A DNA stretch of 64,000 nucleotides from Burkholderia cenocepacia (GTDB taxonomy: Bacteria > Pseudomonadota > Gammaproteobacteria > Burkholderiales > Burkholderiaceae): positions 558,001-622,000 of the forward strand of contig NZ_UAQZ01000013.1 in assembly GCF_900446215.1 (NCBI RefSeq), written 5' to 3'. Below, one piece after another: positions 10,329-17,555 of this stretch. The notes under the pieces are model-generated. The model was not told the origin of the DNA. It did not search any database and was given only the letters and a program-made list of their open reading frames with translations. The translations under genes and the position numbers were made by a program. The stretch's first letter is position 1; each line of letters opens with the position of its first letter.

Positions 10329-10629
10329 CGTCCGCCTCCGGCTCGCGGGCCGGCAGCGTCTGCACGGCCTCCGCGCGACAGCCGGGCCCGACATAGGTCG
10401 GCCGGTCGGCAGCGGCCCCTGGCCGCTGCCATGCCCGCGCAACCCGGTTTCCACGGCCCGGAGAGCTCGCCGTTTCCGCCAAGGACGACTAACATCCGCA
10501 CTGCCGGCACCGCCCGGCCCGACCGATGCGGGATTGGTTCGCGCCGCGTGTCGATTTCGGCGGGCGTCGTCCGTCGTATCGATGGCGGCACGTGGTTTGC
10601 CCCGGACCCATACAGACAGGAGATTCGTC
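10329..10629. other. Spacer, no gene seen
   Basis: This GC-rich spacer lies between the porin terminator and the PhnB-like gene. Open frames cross it only because stops are rare at this base composition. AGGAG at 10617-10621 is the ribosome binding site of the next gene. Confidence 0.5.
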
Positions 10630-11103
10630 ATGACGATTCAGAAGATCACGCCTTTTCTCTGGTATTCGACGGAAGCCGAAGAAGCAGCGGCCTTCTATGC
10701 CGGCATCTTTCCGGATTCGCGGATCGTGCGCGTCACGGCGGTGCCCGGCACCGACGGCACGCGGATGGTCGAATTCGAGCTGTTCGGGCAGCCGTTCTTC
10801 GCGATGAGCCACCCGCGCACGGAGACGTTCAACCACGCGATCTCGCTGCTCGTCAGCTGCGCGGACCAGGCCGAACTCGATCGCTACTGGAGCGCGCTGC
10901 TCGACAACGGCGGCACGGCCGACGGCTGCGGCTGGCTGCGGGATCGTTATGGCGTGTCGTGGCAGATCGTTCCGGAAGCGCTCATTCCGATGATGGCCGA
11001 CCGCGACACGGTCAAGGCGGGGCGCGTGGCCGCGGCGATGATGCAGATGACCAAGTTCGACGACGCCGCGCTGAAGGCCGCCTTTGCGGGCACCGCGGGC
11101 TGA
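10630..11103 (+). CDS. PhnB-like VOC-superfamily protein (3-demethylubiquinone methyltransferase-like)
   Basis: The 157-residue protein has the paired beta-alpha-beta-beta-beta fold pattern of the vicinal-oxygen-chelate superfamily. It belongs to the PhnB/YjdN group, recognised by ITPFLWYSTEAEEAAAFYAGIFPDS and the later WGxxYGVSWQIVPE-type segment (here RDRYGVSWQIVPEAL). Family members are often mis-named 3-demethylubiquinone-9 3-methyltransferases, and the substrate is not known. The ATG at 10630 is chosen because AGGAG lies 8 nt upstream. The gene stands alone and faces the AadA-type gene. Confidence 0.85.
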   Translation: MTIQKITPFLWYSTEAEEAAAFYAGIFPDSRIVRVTAVPGTDGTRMVEFELFGQPFFAMSHPRTETFNHAISLLVSCADQAELDRYWSALLDNGGTADGCGWLRDRYGVSWQIVPEALIPMMADRDTVKAGRVAAAMMQMTKFDDAALKAAFAGTAG

Positions 11104-11251
11104 CCCGGCGCACCGGGCCGCGCATGCGTGACGCCGCGCCGGGTCGCGTGCACGCGCTCGGCTCGACGGTGCGCGCATGCCGCCGGCTCGCGAGCGTTCG
11201 CTATCCGCGGCCGGCCGGCAAACCGGTAGCGTGCATCGTCGGCGCGAACTG

Positions 11252-12043
11252 CTACGCCGACAGCATCGACTCGATCGTCCGCCGCGCGTAGCCGATGAAT
11301 TCCGCCAGCGGTTCGCCCGACAGGATCGCCGCGCCTGCGTCACCATCGAGATAGGCCGCACGCGCAGCCGCCAGAACCGGCCGGTGCGCGTCCGGCAGGC
11401 GCGCCAGCACCCACGCCGCGGCGACGTCCTTCGGCGCGATTTTGCCGGTCGCGGCGCTATACCAGATGCGCGCGAGCGCGAGCACGATGTTGCACGCGTC
11501 GTCGCGCCAGTCGGGTTCCGCCTGCCACTGCGCCACGGTAGCGAGCAGCGCGGCGACGAAGTCGCGCGCGGGCACCGGCTCGAACAGCACGTCCGCGGGC
11601 GGGCCGACCAGCGCGATGCTGTGCTCGCGCGCCTTCGTCAGCAGGATGGCCAGATCGTGATCGACGAGCGGCGGCTCGACGATGCCGGCGTCGAGGTCGC
11701 TGCGCAGCCATTCGCCGAACTGCAGCTCGCGTCGCGCCGGATGACGCCACGGCACCACGTCGCCGTGCGCGACGACCGTGACCTCCAGCGCACGCATGCC
11801 GCCGCTGCAACCGGGCGGCGCAGAAGCACCGAGCAGGTCCGACATCAGCGCGTGTCGCGCCGCTTCGTCCGGGCGCACCGCCACCGTCACCAGCAAATCG
11901 ATGTCGCTGCGCGGTTTCAGGCCGCCGTCGAGCACCGATCCGAACAGGTGGATCGCTTCCAGCGTCGCGCCGAGATGCCGTTCGATCACGACACGTGCGG
12001 CGGCGACCTGTGCGGCGATGTCGTGCGGGGTGTCGTCCGTCAC
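11252..12043 (-). CDS. AadA-family aminoglycoside nucleotidyltransferase
   Basis: This predicted enzyme adenylylates aminoglycosides of the streptomycin/spectinomycin type. It has the nucleotidyltransferase core IHLFGSVLDGGLKPRSDIDL (G35-S36, D47 and D49 are the metal site). Its C-terminal domain closely follows AadA, including DLAILLTKAREHSIALVGP and ARIWYSAATGKIAPKDVAA. A GTG at 12043 gives 263 residues, the normal AadA length; the frame is open 77 codons further upstream but that part has no homology. No cassette attC site, integrase or IS flanks it, so it looks like a resident chromosomal gene. Activity and substrate are unproven. Confidence 0.85.
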   Translation of the reverse strand: MTDDTPHDIAAQVAAARVVIERHLGATLEAIHLFGSVLDGGLKPRSDIDLLVTVAVRPDEAARHALMSDLLGASAPPGCSGGMRALEVTVVAHGDVVPWRHPARRELQFGEWLRSDLDAGIVEPPLVDHDLAILLTKAREHSIALVGPPADVLFEPVPARDFVAALLATVAQWQAEPDWRDDACNIVLALARIWYSAATGKIAPKDVAAAWVLARLPDAHRPVLAAARAAYLDGDAGAAILSGEPLAEFIGYARRTIESMLSA

Positions 12044-12227
12044 GATGACAAATCTCGCGATGCGCTCGCGACGGAACGCGCGGCAACAACGCGGCGCGCG
12101 AATGAAACTCGCGGCTCGGCGATGCGGATGCGGATGCGCGACATGCGATCCGCCGCACATCGTGCGTCGGCCAAACCCGGCATCGCCGGGCGATCCGTTC
12201 GCCGCCGCGCGCTTTGCGCGACGCAAT

Positions 12228-12260
12228 AAAAATCCCCGCACGCTTTCGCGTACGGGGATC
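12228..12260 (-). terminator. Rho-independent terminator of the HU-like gene
   Basis: On the minus strand ATCCCCGTACGCG pairs with CGTGCGGGGAT around GAAAG, with one mismatch, and is followed by TTTTATT. It lies 50 nt downstream of the HU-like stop codon. Confidence 0.88.
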
Positions 12261-12311
12261 TCGGGACACTGCAACGGCTGCCGACATGCATTCGGCAGTC
12301 GTTGCGCGGCA

Positions 12312-12761
12312 TTACGCTGCCGCGTCCTTCAGCTTCTTCAGCGCACGTGCCTTCACGCGCACGCTGGCCGGCTTCGCCGGGAACCAACGCTCTTCGCCCG
12401 TGAACGGATCCTTGCCGAAGCGCTTCTTCTTCGCCGGCACGACTTGTGCCGTGATCTTCAGCAGACCCGGCAGCGTGAACTCGCCTGCGCCCTTCTTGTG
12501 AACCGAGCCCAGCACGACGTTCTCGAGTGCGGCGAGCACTGCCTTGACCGCCTTCACTTCGACAGCCGCGCGCTCAGCGATGTGCGTTGCGAGCGATGCC
12601 TTCGTGAACTTGTCCTTCAGCGGCGTCGGAGCAGCCGGTGCTGCCTTTGCGACAGCCTTCTTGGCCACTACTTTCTTCGCGGGCGCAGCCTTTTTGGCAG
12701 CCACCTTCTTGGTCGCCGGTGCGGCAGCCTTCTTGGCCACCTTTTTTGCGGAAGTCGCCAT
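12312..12761 (-). CDS. HU-family nucleoid protein with a histone-H1-like Lys/Ala N-terminal tail
   Basis: The first ~45 residues are a low-complexity tail of Lys-Lys-Ala/Val repeats like the C-terminal tail of histone H1. The remaining ~100 residues are an HU/IHF-type domain (TKASLATHIAERAAVEVKAV and GEFTLPGLLKI), ending in a basic segment with GKDPFTGEE. It should bind DNA nonspecifically and help compact the nucleoid. The ATG at 12761 is supported by AGGAGA 5 nt upstream and gives 149 residues. It has its own terminator. Such two-part HU proteins are known in Burkholderia and relatives. Confidence 0.88.
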   Translation of the reverse strand: MATSAKKVAKKAAAPATKKVAAKKAAPAKKVVAKKAVAKAAPAAPTPLKDKFTKASLATHIAERAAVEVKAVKAVLAALENVVLGSVHKKGAGEFTLPGLLKITAQVVPAKKKRFGKDPFTGEERWFPAKPASVRVKARALKKLKDAAA

Positions 12762-12994
12762 GTTTCTCCTACCAGGTGTGGTCGTTGGATACACGAAGCG
12801 TGCAACGCGCGCGCTTCAACGCCGGATTCTACAAGCGCCTTGACGCTTCGTGCAGTACTTTTATGCGTTTTCGCGGGGTTTCCCGCAGGTTTTGTTGCGC
12901 GCGACCGACTTCATCGACACTCGAGCATGAAAAAACGCGTGTACGTATGGGCTCAAACAAGCCGAACGCGAATTACGTTCGATATTTGCGCACC

Positions 12995-13000
12995 TATACT
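12995..13000 (+). promoter_or_regulatory. Possible -10 box upstream of the bceU-like gene
   Basis: TATACT lies 28 nt before the ATG at 13028. A weak -35-like TTACGT is at 12973. The local AT content is raised. The call rests on pattern only. Confidence 0.3.
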
Positions 13001-13027
13001 GGGCGCGCTCAATGCCCGGATGCCTCC

Positions 13028-14146
13028 ATGCGCGAAGTCAGATACGTCAAAGGACTCGACGGCCTGCGAGCCCTCGCCGTCATCCTCGTTTTCCTGTCCC
13101 ACAAGGGCCATGTCCTTGCCGTCGACGTCGGCAAGCTCGGCGTGTGGACGTTTTTCCTCATCAGCGGATTCCTGATCGTCGGCGAGTTGCATCGCAACCG
13201 TCAGGCGGTCGAATGCGGCACCATGACGCGCCGCCACGCGCTCGCGCTGTTTCTCGCGAAGCGCGCGCTGCGGATCTTTCCCGTGTATTACCTGCTGCTC
13301 GCCGCGCTCGCGATCGCGCACGCGCTGTTCTACCAGCGCGGCGTCAATCTCGGGCTCGCCTGGCACGCGGTGTTCCTGTCGAATTACTGGATCGGCGTCG
13401 TCAAGGACGGCTGGCCGGGCTCCACGTCGCATTTCTGGAGCCTCGCCGTTGAACAGCAGTTCTATCTGATCGCACCGCTCGCGCTGCTCGCGGTGCCCGC
13501 CGCGCGACACGTCGCGCTCGGCGTCGCGGCCGTCGCGCTGTGTGCGCTCGCGCATCTCGCGCTCTACCTGTCGGACGCATCGCCGGTGCTGATCTACGCG
13601 TTTTCCCCGTGGAATTTCGCGTTGATCGCGCTCGGCGGCGTCGGCGCGATGGCGCTCGCCGATCGCGGCGCGGCCGCCGCGCGCCGCGTACCGCCCGGCT
13701 GGCTCGGCGCGGCCGGCGTCGCATTCTTCCTCGCGCTGCCCGCCTGCACGACCTTGCCCGATGCGGTCGCGGGGCTTGCGGATCTCGGCCTGTCCGTGTC
13801 GCTCGGCGCGCTGATGCTGTGGATCGTCAGCGCACCCGAGCATCCCGTCGTCGCGCTGCTCGACTGGGCGCCGCTTGCCTATCTCGGCACGATCAGCTAC
13901 GGCTTCTACCTGTTCCACAACCTGATTCCGGCGCGCTTCGGCGTGCTGCCCGCGTCCTTCGCGCACGTGCCGATGCCGGACATCGTCCGCGACGCGGCAC
14001 CGGAACTGCTGCAATTCGCGCTCGCCGTGCTGCTCGCTCACCTGTCCTGGCGTTATCTCGAAAAGCGCTTGCTCGACTTCAAGAAGCCGATCGCCGCGCT
14101 GCTGGCCCGGCACTTCGCCGCGCAGCCGAGCGCGTCGCCGCGCTGA
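13028..14146 (+). CDS. bceU: Acyltransferase-3 family membrane protein, probable cepacian O-acyltransferase BceU
   Basis: This multi-pass inner-membrane acyltransferase of the OafA/NodX family (about ten helices) would add acetyl groups to a polysaccharide repeat unit. The signature YVKGLDGLRALAVILVFLSH with its catalytic-type His is at the N-terminus, followed by RRALRIFPVYYL-type and HFWSLAVEQQFYLI motifs. The length is 372 residues. It lies next to bceT in a bce-II cluster whose gene order M-N-O-P-Q-R-S-T continues alphabetically to this gene. The name is therefore given by position and family. It could serve another glycan. Confidence 0.7.
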   Translation: MREVRYVKGLDGLRALAVILVFLSHKGHVLAVDVGKLGVWTFFLISGFLIVGELHRNRQAVECGTMTRRHALALFLAKRALRIFPVYYLLLAALAIAHALFYQRGVNLGLAWHAVFLSNYWIGVVKDGWPGSTSHFWSLAVEQQFYLIAPLALLAVPAARHVALGVAAVALCALAHLALYLSDASPVLIYAFSPWNFALIALGGVGAMALADRGAAAARRVPPGWLGAAGVAFFLALPACTTLPDAVAGLADLGLSVSLGALMLWIVSAPEHPVVALLDWAPLAYLGTISYGFYLFHNLIPARFGVLPASFAHVPMPDIVRDAAPELLQFALAVLLAHLSWRYLEKRLLDFKKPIAALLARHFAAQPSASPR

Positions 14147-14518
14147 GCGTCGCGTGGACGCGGCGCGCGGCGGAAGCCGGACGGGAATGCGTCGATACCG
14201 GTGACGCCCGGCGACCGGCGGCATGTCGGCCGACACCGCGTCATCGCGCGACACCCACGCGAGTGACGTGCATGCCGCGCAATCCCTCCACCGATCCGGT
14301 CACGCGACGCATGCTTCGGCACCGCTTTCACGCGCGACGTCCCGCCTCACCGGCATGCGTCGCGCGTCGCGCGCCAGCACCCCGCACACCTGCCCGGCAC
14401 CGCGTGCCGACGTCGCGCACCCTGCGCTCGCGCCCGCGCAAACAAAAAAGCCCCGGCGCGCGAGCGGCCGGGGCCAACGGAACAACCACCACCTGAAACG
14501 ACGGAGCGCGCGGCCGCT
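14147..14518. other. Spacer between the convergent bceU-like gene and bceT
   Basis: The spacer contains no convincing gene. It holds the bceT terminator (14443-14475); the remainder is GC-rich with only chance open frames. Confidence 0.5.
14443..14475 (-). terminator. Rho-independent terminator of bceT/galU
   Basis: On the minus strand GGCCCCGGCCG and CGCCGGGGCT pair around CTCGCG, followed by TTTTTTG. It lies about 44 nt past the stop codon. Confidence 0.85.
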
Positions 14519-15406
14519 TTAAGCGACGGCAGCCAGCGCGGGCAAGCAGGTACGCAGGTACGCCTCGAATTCGCGGCTCACTTCCGGATGCTGGAGCGCG
14601 AGCTCGACGGTGGCCTTGAGATAGCCGAGCTTGCTGCCGCAGTCGAAGCGCGTGCCGTAGTAGCGATACGCGAGCACCTGCTCGTTCGCGAGCAGCGACT
14701 GGACGGCGTCGGTGAGCTGCAATTCGCCGCCCGCGCCCGGCTTGAGCTTGCGCAGATGATCGAAGATCGTCGGCATGAACACGTAGCGGCCGACCACGCC
14801 GAGGTTCGACGGCGCATCCTCCGGCGCCGGCTTCTCGATGATGCCCGACAGCTTGATGATGTCCTCTTCCCACTCCCGGCCTTCGACGACGCCGTACGAG
14901 CGGCTGTCCTCGCGCGGGATCGTCTCGACCCCGATCACCGAGCTGTGATAGTGGTCGAACACGTCGACGAGCTGCTTGAGCACCGGCTGTTCGCCGTGCA
15001 GCAGGTCGTCGGCGAGGATCACCGCGAACGGCTCGCCGTGCACCAGCTTCTCCGCGCACAGCACCGCGTGGCCGAGGCCGAGCGCTTCCGGCTGGCGCAC
15101 GTAGAAGCAGTTGACGTGGCTCGGCTTGATGCCGCGCACGAGTTCGAGCAGCTTTTCCTTGCCGCGCGCCTCGAGCTCGGCCTCGATCTCGTACGACTTG
15201 TCGAAATGATCCTCGATCGCGCGCTTGCTGCGCCCGGTGACGAAGATCATCTCGGTGATACCGGCGTTGATCGCTTCCTCGACCGCGTACTGAATCAGCG
15301 GCTTGTCGACGACGGGCAGCATTTCCTTCGGGCTCGCCTTCGTTGCCGGGAGGAACCGCGTGCCGAGACCGGCAACGGGGAACACGGCCTTGGTGACTTT
15401 CAACAT
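14519..15406 (-). CDS. galU: UTP-glucose-1-phosphate uridylyltransferase (BceT)
   Basis: The enzyme makes UDP-glucose from UTP and glucose-1-phosphate, the precursor of the glucose and (through UDP-glucose dehydrogenase) glucuronic acid of cepacian. The nucleotide-binding signature [23 protein letters not shown] is at the N-terminus, and [13 protein letters not shown] and the [14 protein letters not shown] segment follow. The 295 residues match GalU. Its position makes it bceT of the bce-II cluster. It is transcribed alone on the minus strand with its own terminator, and a 230-nt AT-richer region lies upstream. Confidence 0.93.
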   Translation of the reverse strand: MLKVTKAVFPVAGLGTRFLPATKASPKEMLPVVDKPLIQYAVEEAINAGITEMIFVTGRSKRAIEDHFDKSYEIEAELEARGKEKLLELVRGIKPSHVNCFYVRQPEALGLGHAVLCAEKLVHGEPFAVILADDLLHGEQPVLKQLVDVFDHYHSSVIGVETIPREDSRSYGVVEGREWEEDIIKLSGIIEKPAPEDAPSNLGVVGRYVFMPTIFDHLRKLKPGAGGELQLTDAVQSLLANEQVLAYRYYGTRFDCGSKLGYLKATVELALQHPEVSREFEAYLRTCLPALAAVA

Positions 15407-15636
15407 GTTCGCATCCTGATTGCGTTGACTGCGCCGCGTCGACCTGCGACCCGGCGCGATTGTGTTCCGAACGGCATATCGAGAATCGACGGTACGGCCA
15501 ATTCCACTCCGCTCATTTTCGATATGAACTGATTGCCCAATGATTCCGAAAAAAATATAATCGTTTCAATTCGGTCGATATTGCCGGACCGATTGCCGAA
15601 GCAGAAACAAATTACCGATTTTCCGGATACAAATTC

Positions 15637-15780
15637 TTACGATTCGAATTCCTCGATATAGGGCACGCCGCCCCGCTCGAGGCCCGGGCGGATCGGTTCG
15701 TTCTTCAGCGCCTCGCGGTACGCCGACAGCACGGCCATGACCAACAGTACTGCAGCGCTCGCGATCCAATGCATGTCCAT
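15637..15780 (-). CDS. Small single-span membrane protein of 47 residues, unknown function
   Basis: The reading frame is MDMHWIASAAVLLVMAVLSA followed by a charged tail ending YIEEFES. One hydrophobic helix (residues 5-20) precedes a hydrophilic C-terminus rich in Glu, Pro and Arg. AAGGAG sits 7 nt before the ATG, an ideal ribosome binding site. It lies in the AT-richer gap between galU and bceS, transcribed towards galU. I do not recognise a family. The good start signal, helix and codon use in a low-GC spacer argue that it is real. A role in exopolysaccharide assembly is only a guess from position. Confidence 0.6.
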   Translation of the reverse strand: MDMHWIASAAVLLVMAVLSAYREALKNEPIRPGLERGGVPYIEEFES

Positions 15781-15997
15781 CTTGCCGCTCCTTGCATCAA
15801 TCAACTGGAGCTTCAAACTATCAGAAAAAAATCGGCAAATAATTCGCCCCCCTCGACGAGCCGCTTTCAGGTCGCGATAACTCCATGATGTGGAATACCG
15901 ATATTTCCGGGCGAGATTTTTTTATTCATTGACCGAATTCTTGCGCATTACGATTGGATGAAACTTCCCGTCCATCCGTCGCAAGGAATCGAATCGC

Positions 15998-17173
15998 ATG
16001 CAAGCTTTCAGCGGATCGTCTCTGGCCGCGCCACCCGTCGCCGACCACAAGGAACACGTGATCGACGCGATGCGCGGCTTCGCGGCGCTGCTCGTCGCCT
16101 ATTTCCACTGCCGCCAGGTCGTCTGGGTCGGCATGCAGAGCTTCCATCATGCTTACGGTCATGCACTGAGCCCGGGCGTGATCGCCGGCTACCTGACCTT
16201 CCCGTTCGCGTGGGGCTCCGCCGGCGTGCCGATCTTCTTCGTGATCAGCGGCTACTGCATCCACCGCAACGCGGCGCTCAAGCTCGCGGCCAACCCCGCA
16301 TACCGGCTCGACGCGCCGAATTTCTGGGTGCGCCGCTTCGCGCGCATCTACCCGGTGCTGCTCGCCGCGCTGCTGTTCACGCTCGCGCTCGACGCGGTCA
16401 GCCTGCAGATCGAGCCCGTCAGCCACAAGATCCGCGACGTCGGCCTCGTCGCGTTCCTCGTGAACCTGTTCTCGCTGCAGGGCGTCGCCGGCTACACGTA
16501 CGGGTCGAACGGCGCGCTGTGGACGCTGTCGCTCGAAGTGCAGTTCTACGCGGTCTACCCGCTGCTGTTCGCGCTGCGCCGGCGCATCGGGATGCCGGCC
16601 GTCGTGGCCGCGGTCGCGCTCGTCAACGTCGCGTCGGCGTGGCTGCTCGAACGGCACGACCTGCAGTTCTTCACGTCGTACTGGCTGTCCTGGACGATCG
16701 GCGCATGGATCGCCGACGTGCGCGCGCAGCAATCGCGCGGCATGGCCGTCGTGCCGTCGCGCGCGTGGTACGTCGCGGCCGCCGTGCTGCTGGCCGCCGG
16801 CTGCGGCGCGTTCCATGTCGGCCAGTACGGTGCGTTCCAGCTGTGGTCGGCCGGCTTCGCGTGCTTCCTGTACCGCGCGCTTGCCCGCCCGCCGCGCCCG
16901 ACGCCGCCGCTGCGCGTGCTGAGCTGGTTCGGCGACTTCAGCTACTCGCTGTACCTGGTCCACCTGCCGCTGTTCGTCTGCCTCGGCTCGGTGCTGTTCC
17001 ATTCCGAACTGCAACTGTCGATCTGGCCGTCGTTCGCGTTCATGGCCGTCGCGATCCCGGTGGCGTACCTGTTCTACCGGATGTTCGAACGGCCGGCGAT
17101 GACGTGGTCGGCCAGCTTCAAGCCGACCCGCGCCGCCCGCGTCGTCGCGTCGACGCCCGAACAGGCCGTCTGA
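15998..17173 (+). CDS. bceS: Acyltransferase-3 family membrane protein, probable cepacian acyltransferase BceS
   Basis: This is a polytopic inner-membrane acyltransferase of 391 residues. The conserved start HVIDAMRGFAALLVAYFHCRQV carries the family His, followed by GVPIFFVISGYCIHRN, RRFARIYPVLL and LWTLSLEVQFYAVYPLL. It would O-acetylate the cepacian repeat unit, with acetyl groups coming from acetyl-CoA. AAGGA lies about 10 nt upstream of the ATG. It sits between bceT and bceR in the bce-II cluster and is followed by its own terminator. The exact sugar acylated cannot be read from sequence. Confidence 0.85.
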   Translation: MQAFSGSSLAAPPVADHKEHVIDAMRGFAALLVAYFHCRQVVWVGMQSFHHAYGHALSPGVIAGYLTFPFAWGSAGVPIFFVISGYCIHRNAALKLAANPAYRLDAPNFWVRRFARIYPVLLAALLFTLALDAVSLQIEPVSHKIRDVGLVAFLVNLFSLQGVAGYTYGSNGALWTLSLEVQFYAVYPLLFALRRRIGMPAVVAAVALVNVASAWLLERHDLQFFTSYWLSWTIGAWIADVRAQQSRGMAVVPSRAWYVAAAVLLAAGCGAFHVGQYGAFQLWSAGFACFLYRALARPPRPTPPLRVLSWFGDFSYSLYLVHLPLFVCLGSVLFHSELQLSIWPSFAFMAVAIPVAYLFYRMFERPAMTWSASFKPTRAARVVASTPEQAV

Positions 17174-17201
17174 CCCAAGCCGGCCGGCCCGTCCGGTTTC
17201 G

Positions 17202-17239
17202 CGCCCCTCGCGCGGCGTCTCGCTGCGCGGGGGCTTTTT
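17202..17239 (+). terminator. Rho-independent terminator of bceS
   Basis: GCCCCTCGCGC pairs imperfectly with GCGCGGGGGC and is followed by TTTTT, about 30 nt after the bceS stop. No gene is seen in the rest of the 17240-17491 spacer. Confidence 0.7.
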
Positions 17240-17491
17240 CATGGCCGGCACGCGGTCGCGGGCCGCTTCGTCAAGGGACGGGCAGCCTGCCGCTCTCCGA
17301 CCGCGCCACGACCCGCGTAAGCCGTCTCTGCGGGGTTGCTGCAGCACGACTGCAACGGTGTCGCCTGCCCGCTTCACGTCGCCGATGGCCCGCTCCCGGT
17401 TTCAGATGACGATCGGCCATGCTCGCGCCTCATGTGGAGTCGGCGTGCATGCCCGCCCGTCCGCCACCACCAGACATCTCGCCCGCCGAAA

Positions 17492-17528
17492 AGCGAAGCC
17501 CCCACGCAGCACGACACCGCATGGGGGC
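17492..17528 (-). terminator. Rho-independent terminator of bceR
   Basis: On the minus strand GCCCCCATGC and GCGTGGGGGC form the stem, followed by TTCGCTTTT. It lies about 28 nt after the bceR stop and faces the bceS terminator. Confidence 0.7.
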
Positions 17529-17555
17529 CCGTTTGCCGCCGGCTCGCGCCAGCTG

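Noticed and set aside
15566-15769. A 67-codon minus-strand frame between galU and bceS
   Set aside because: It overlaps the 47-residue frame in another phase, has no ribosome binding site and shadow-like Arg-rich composition.
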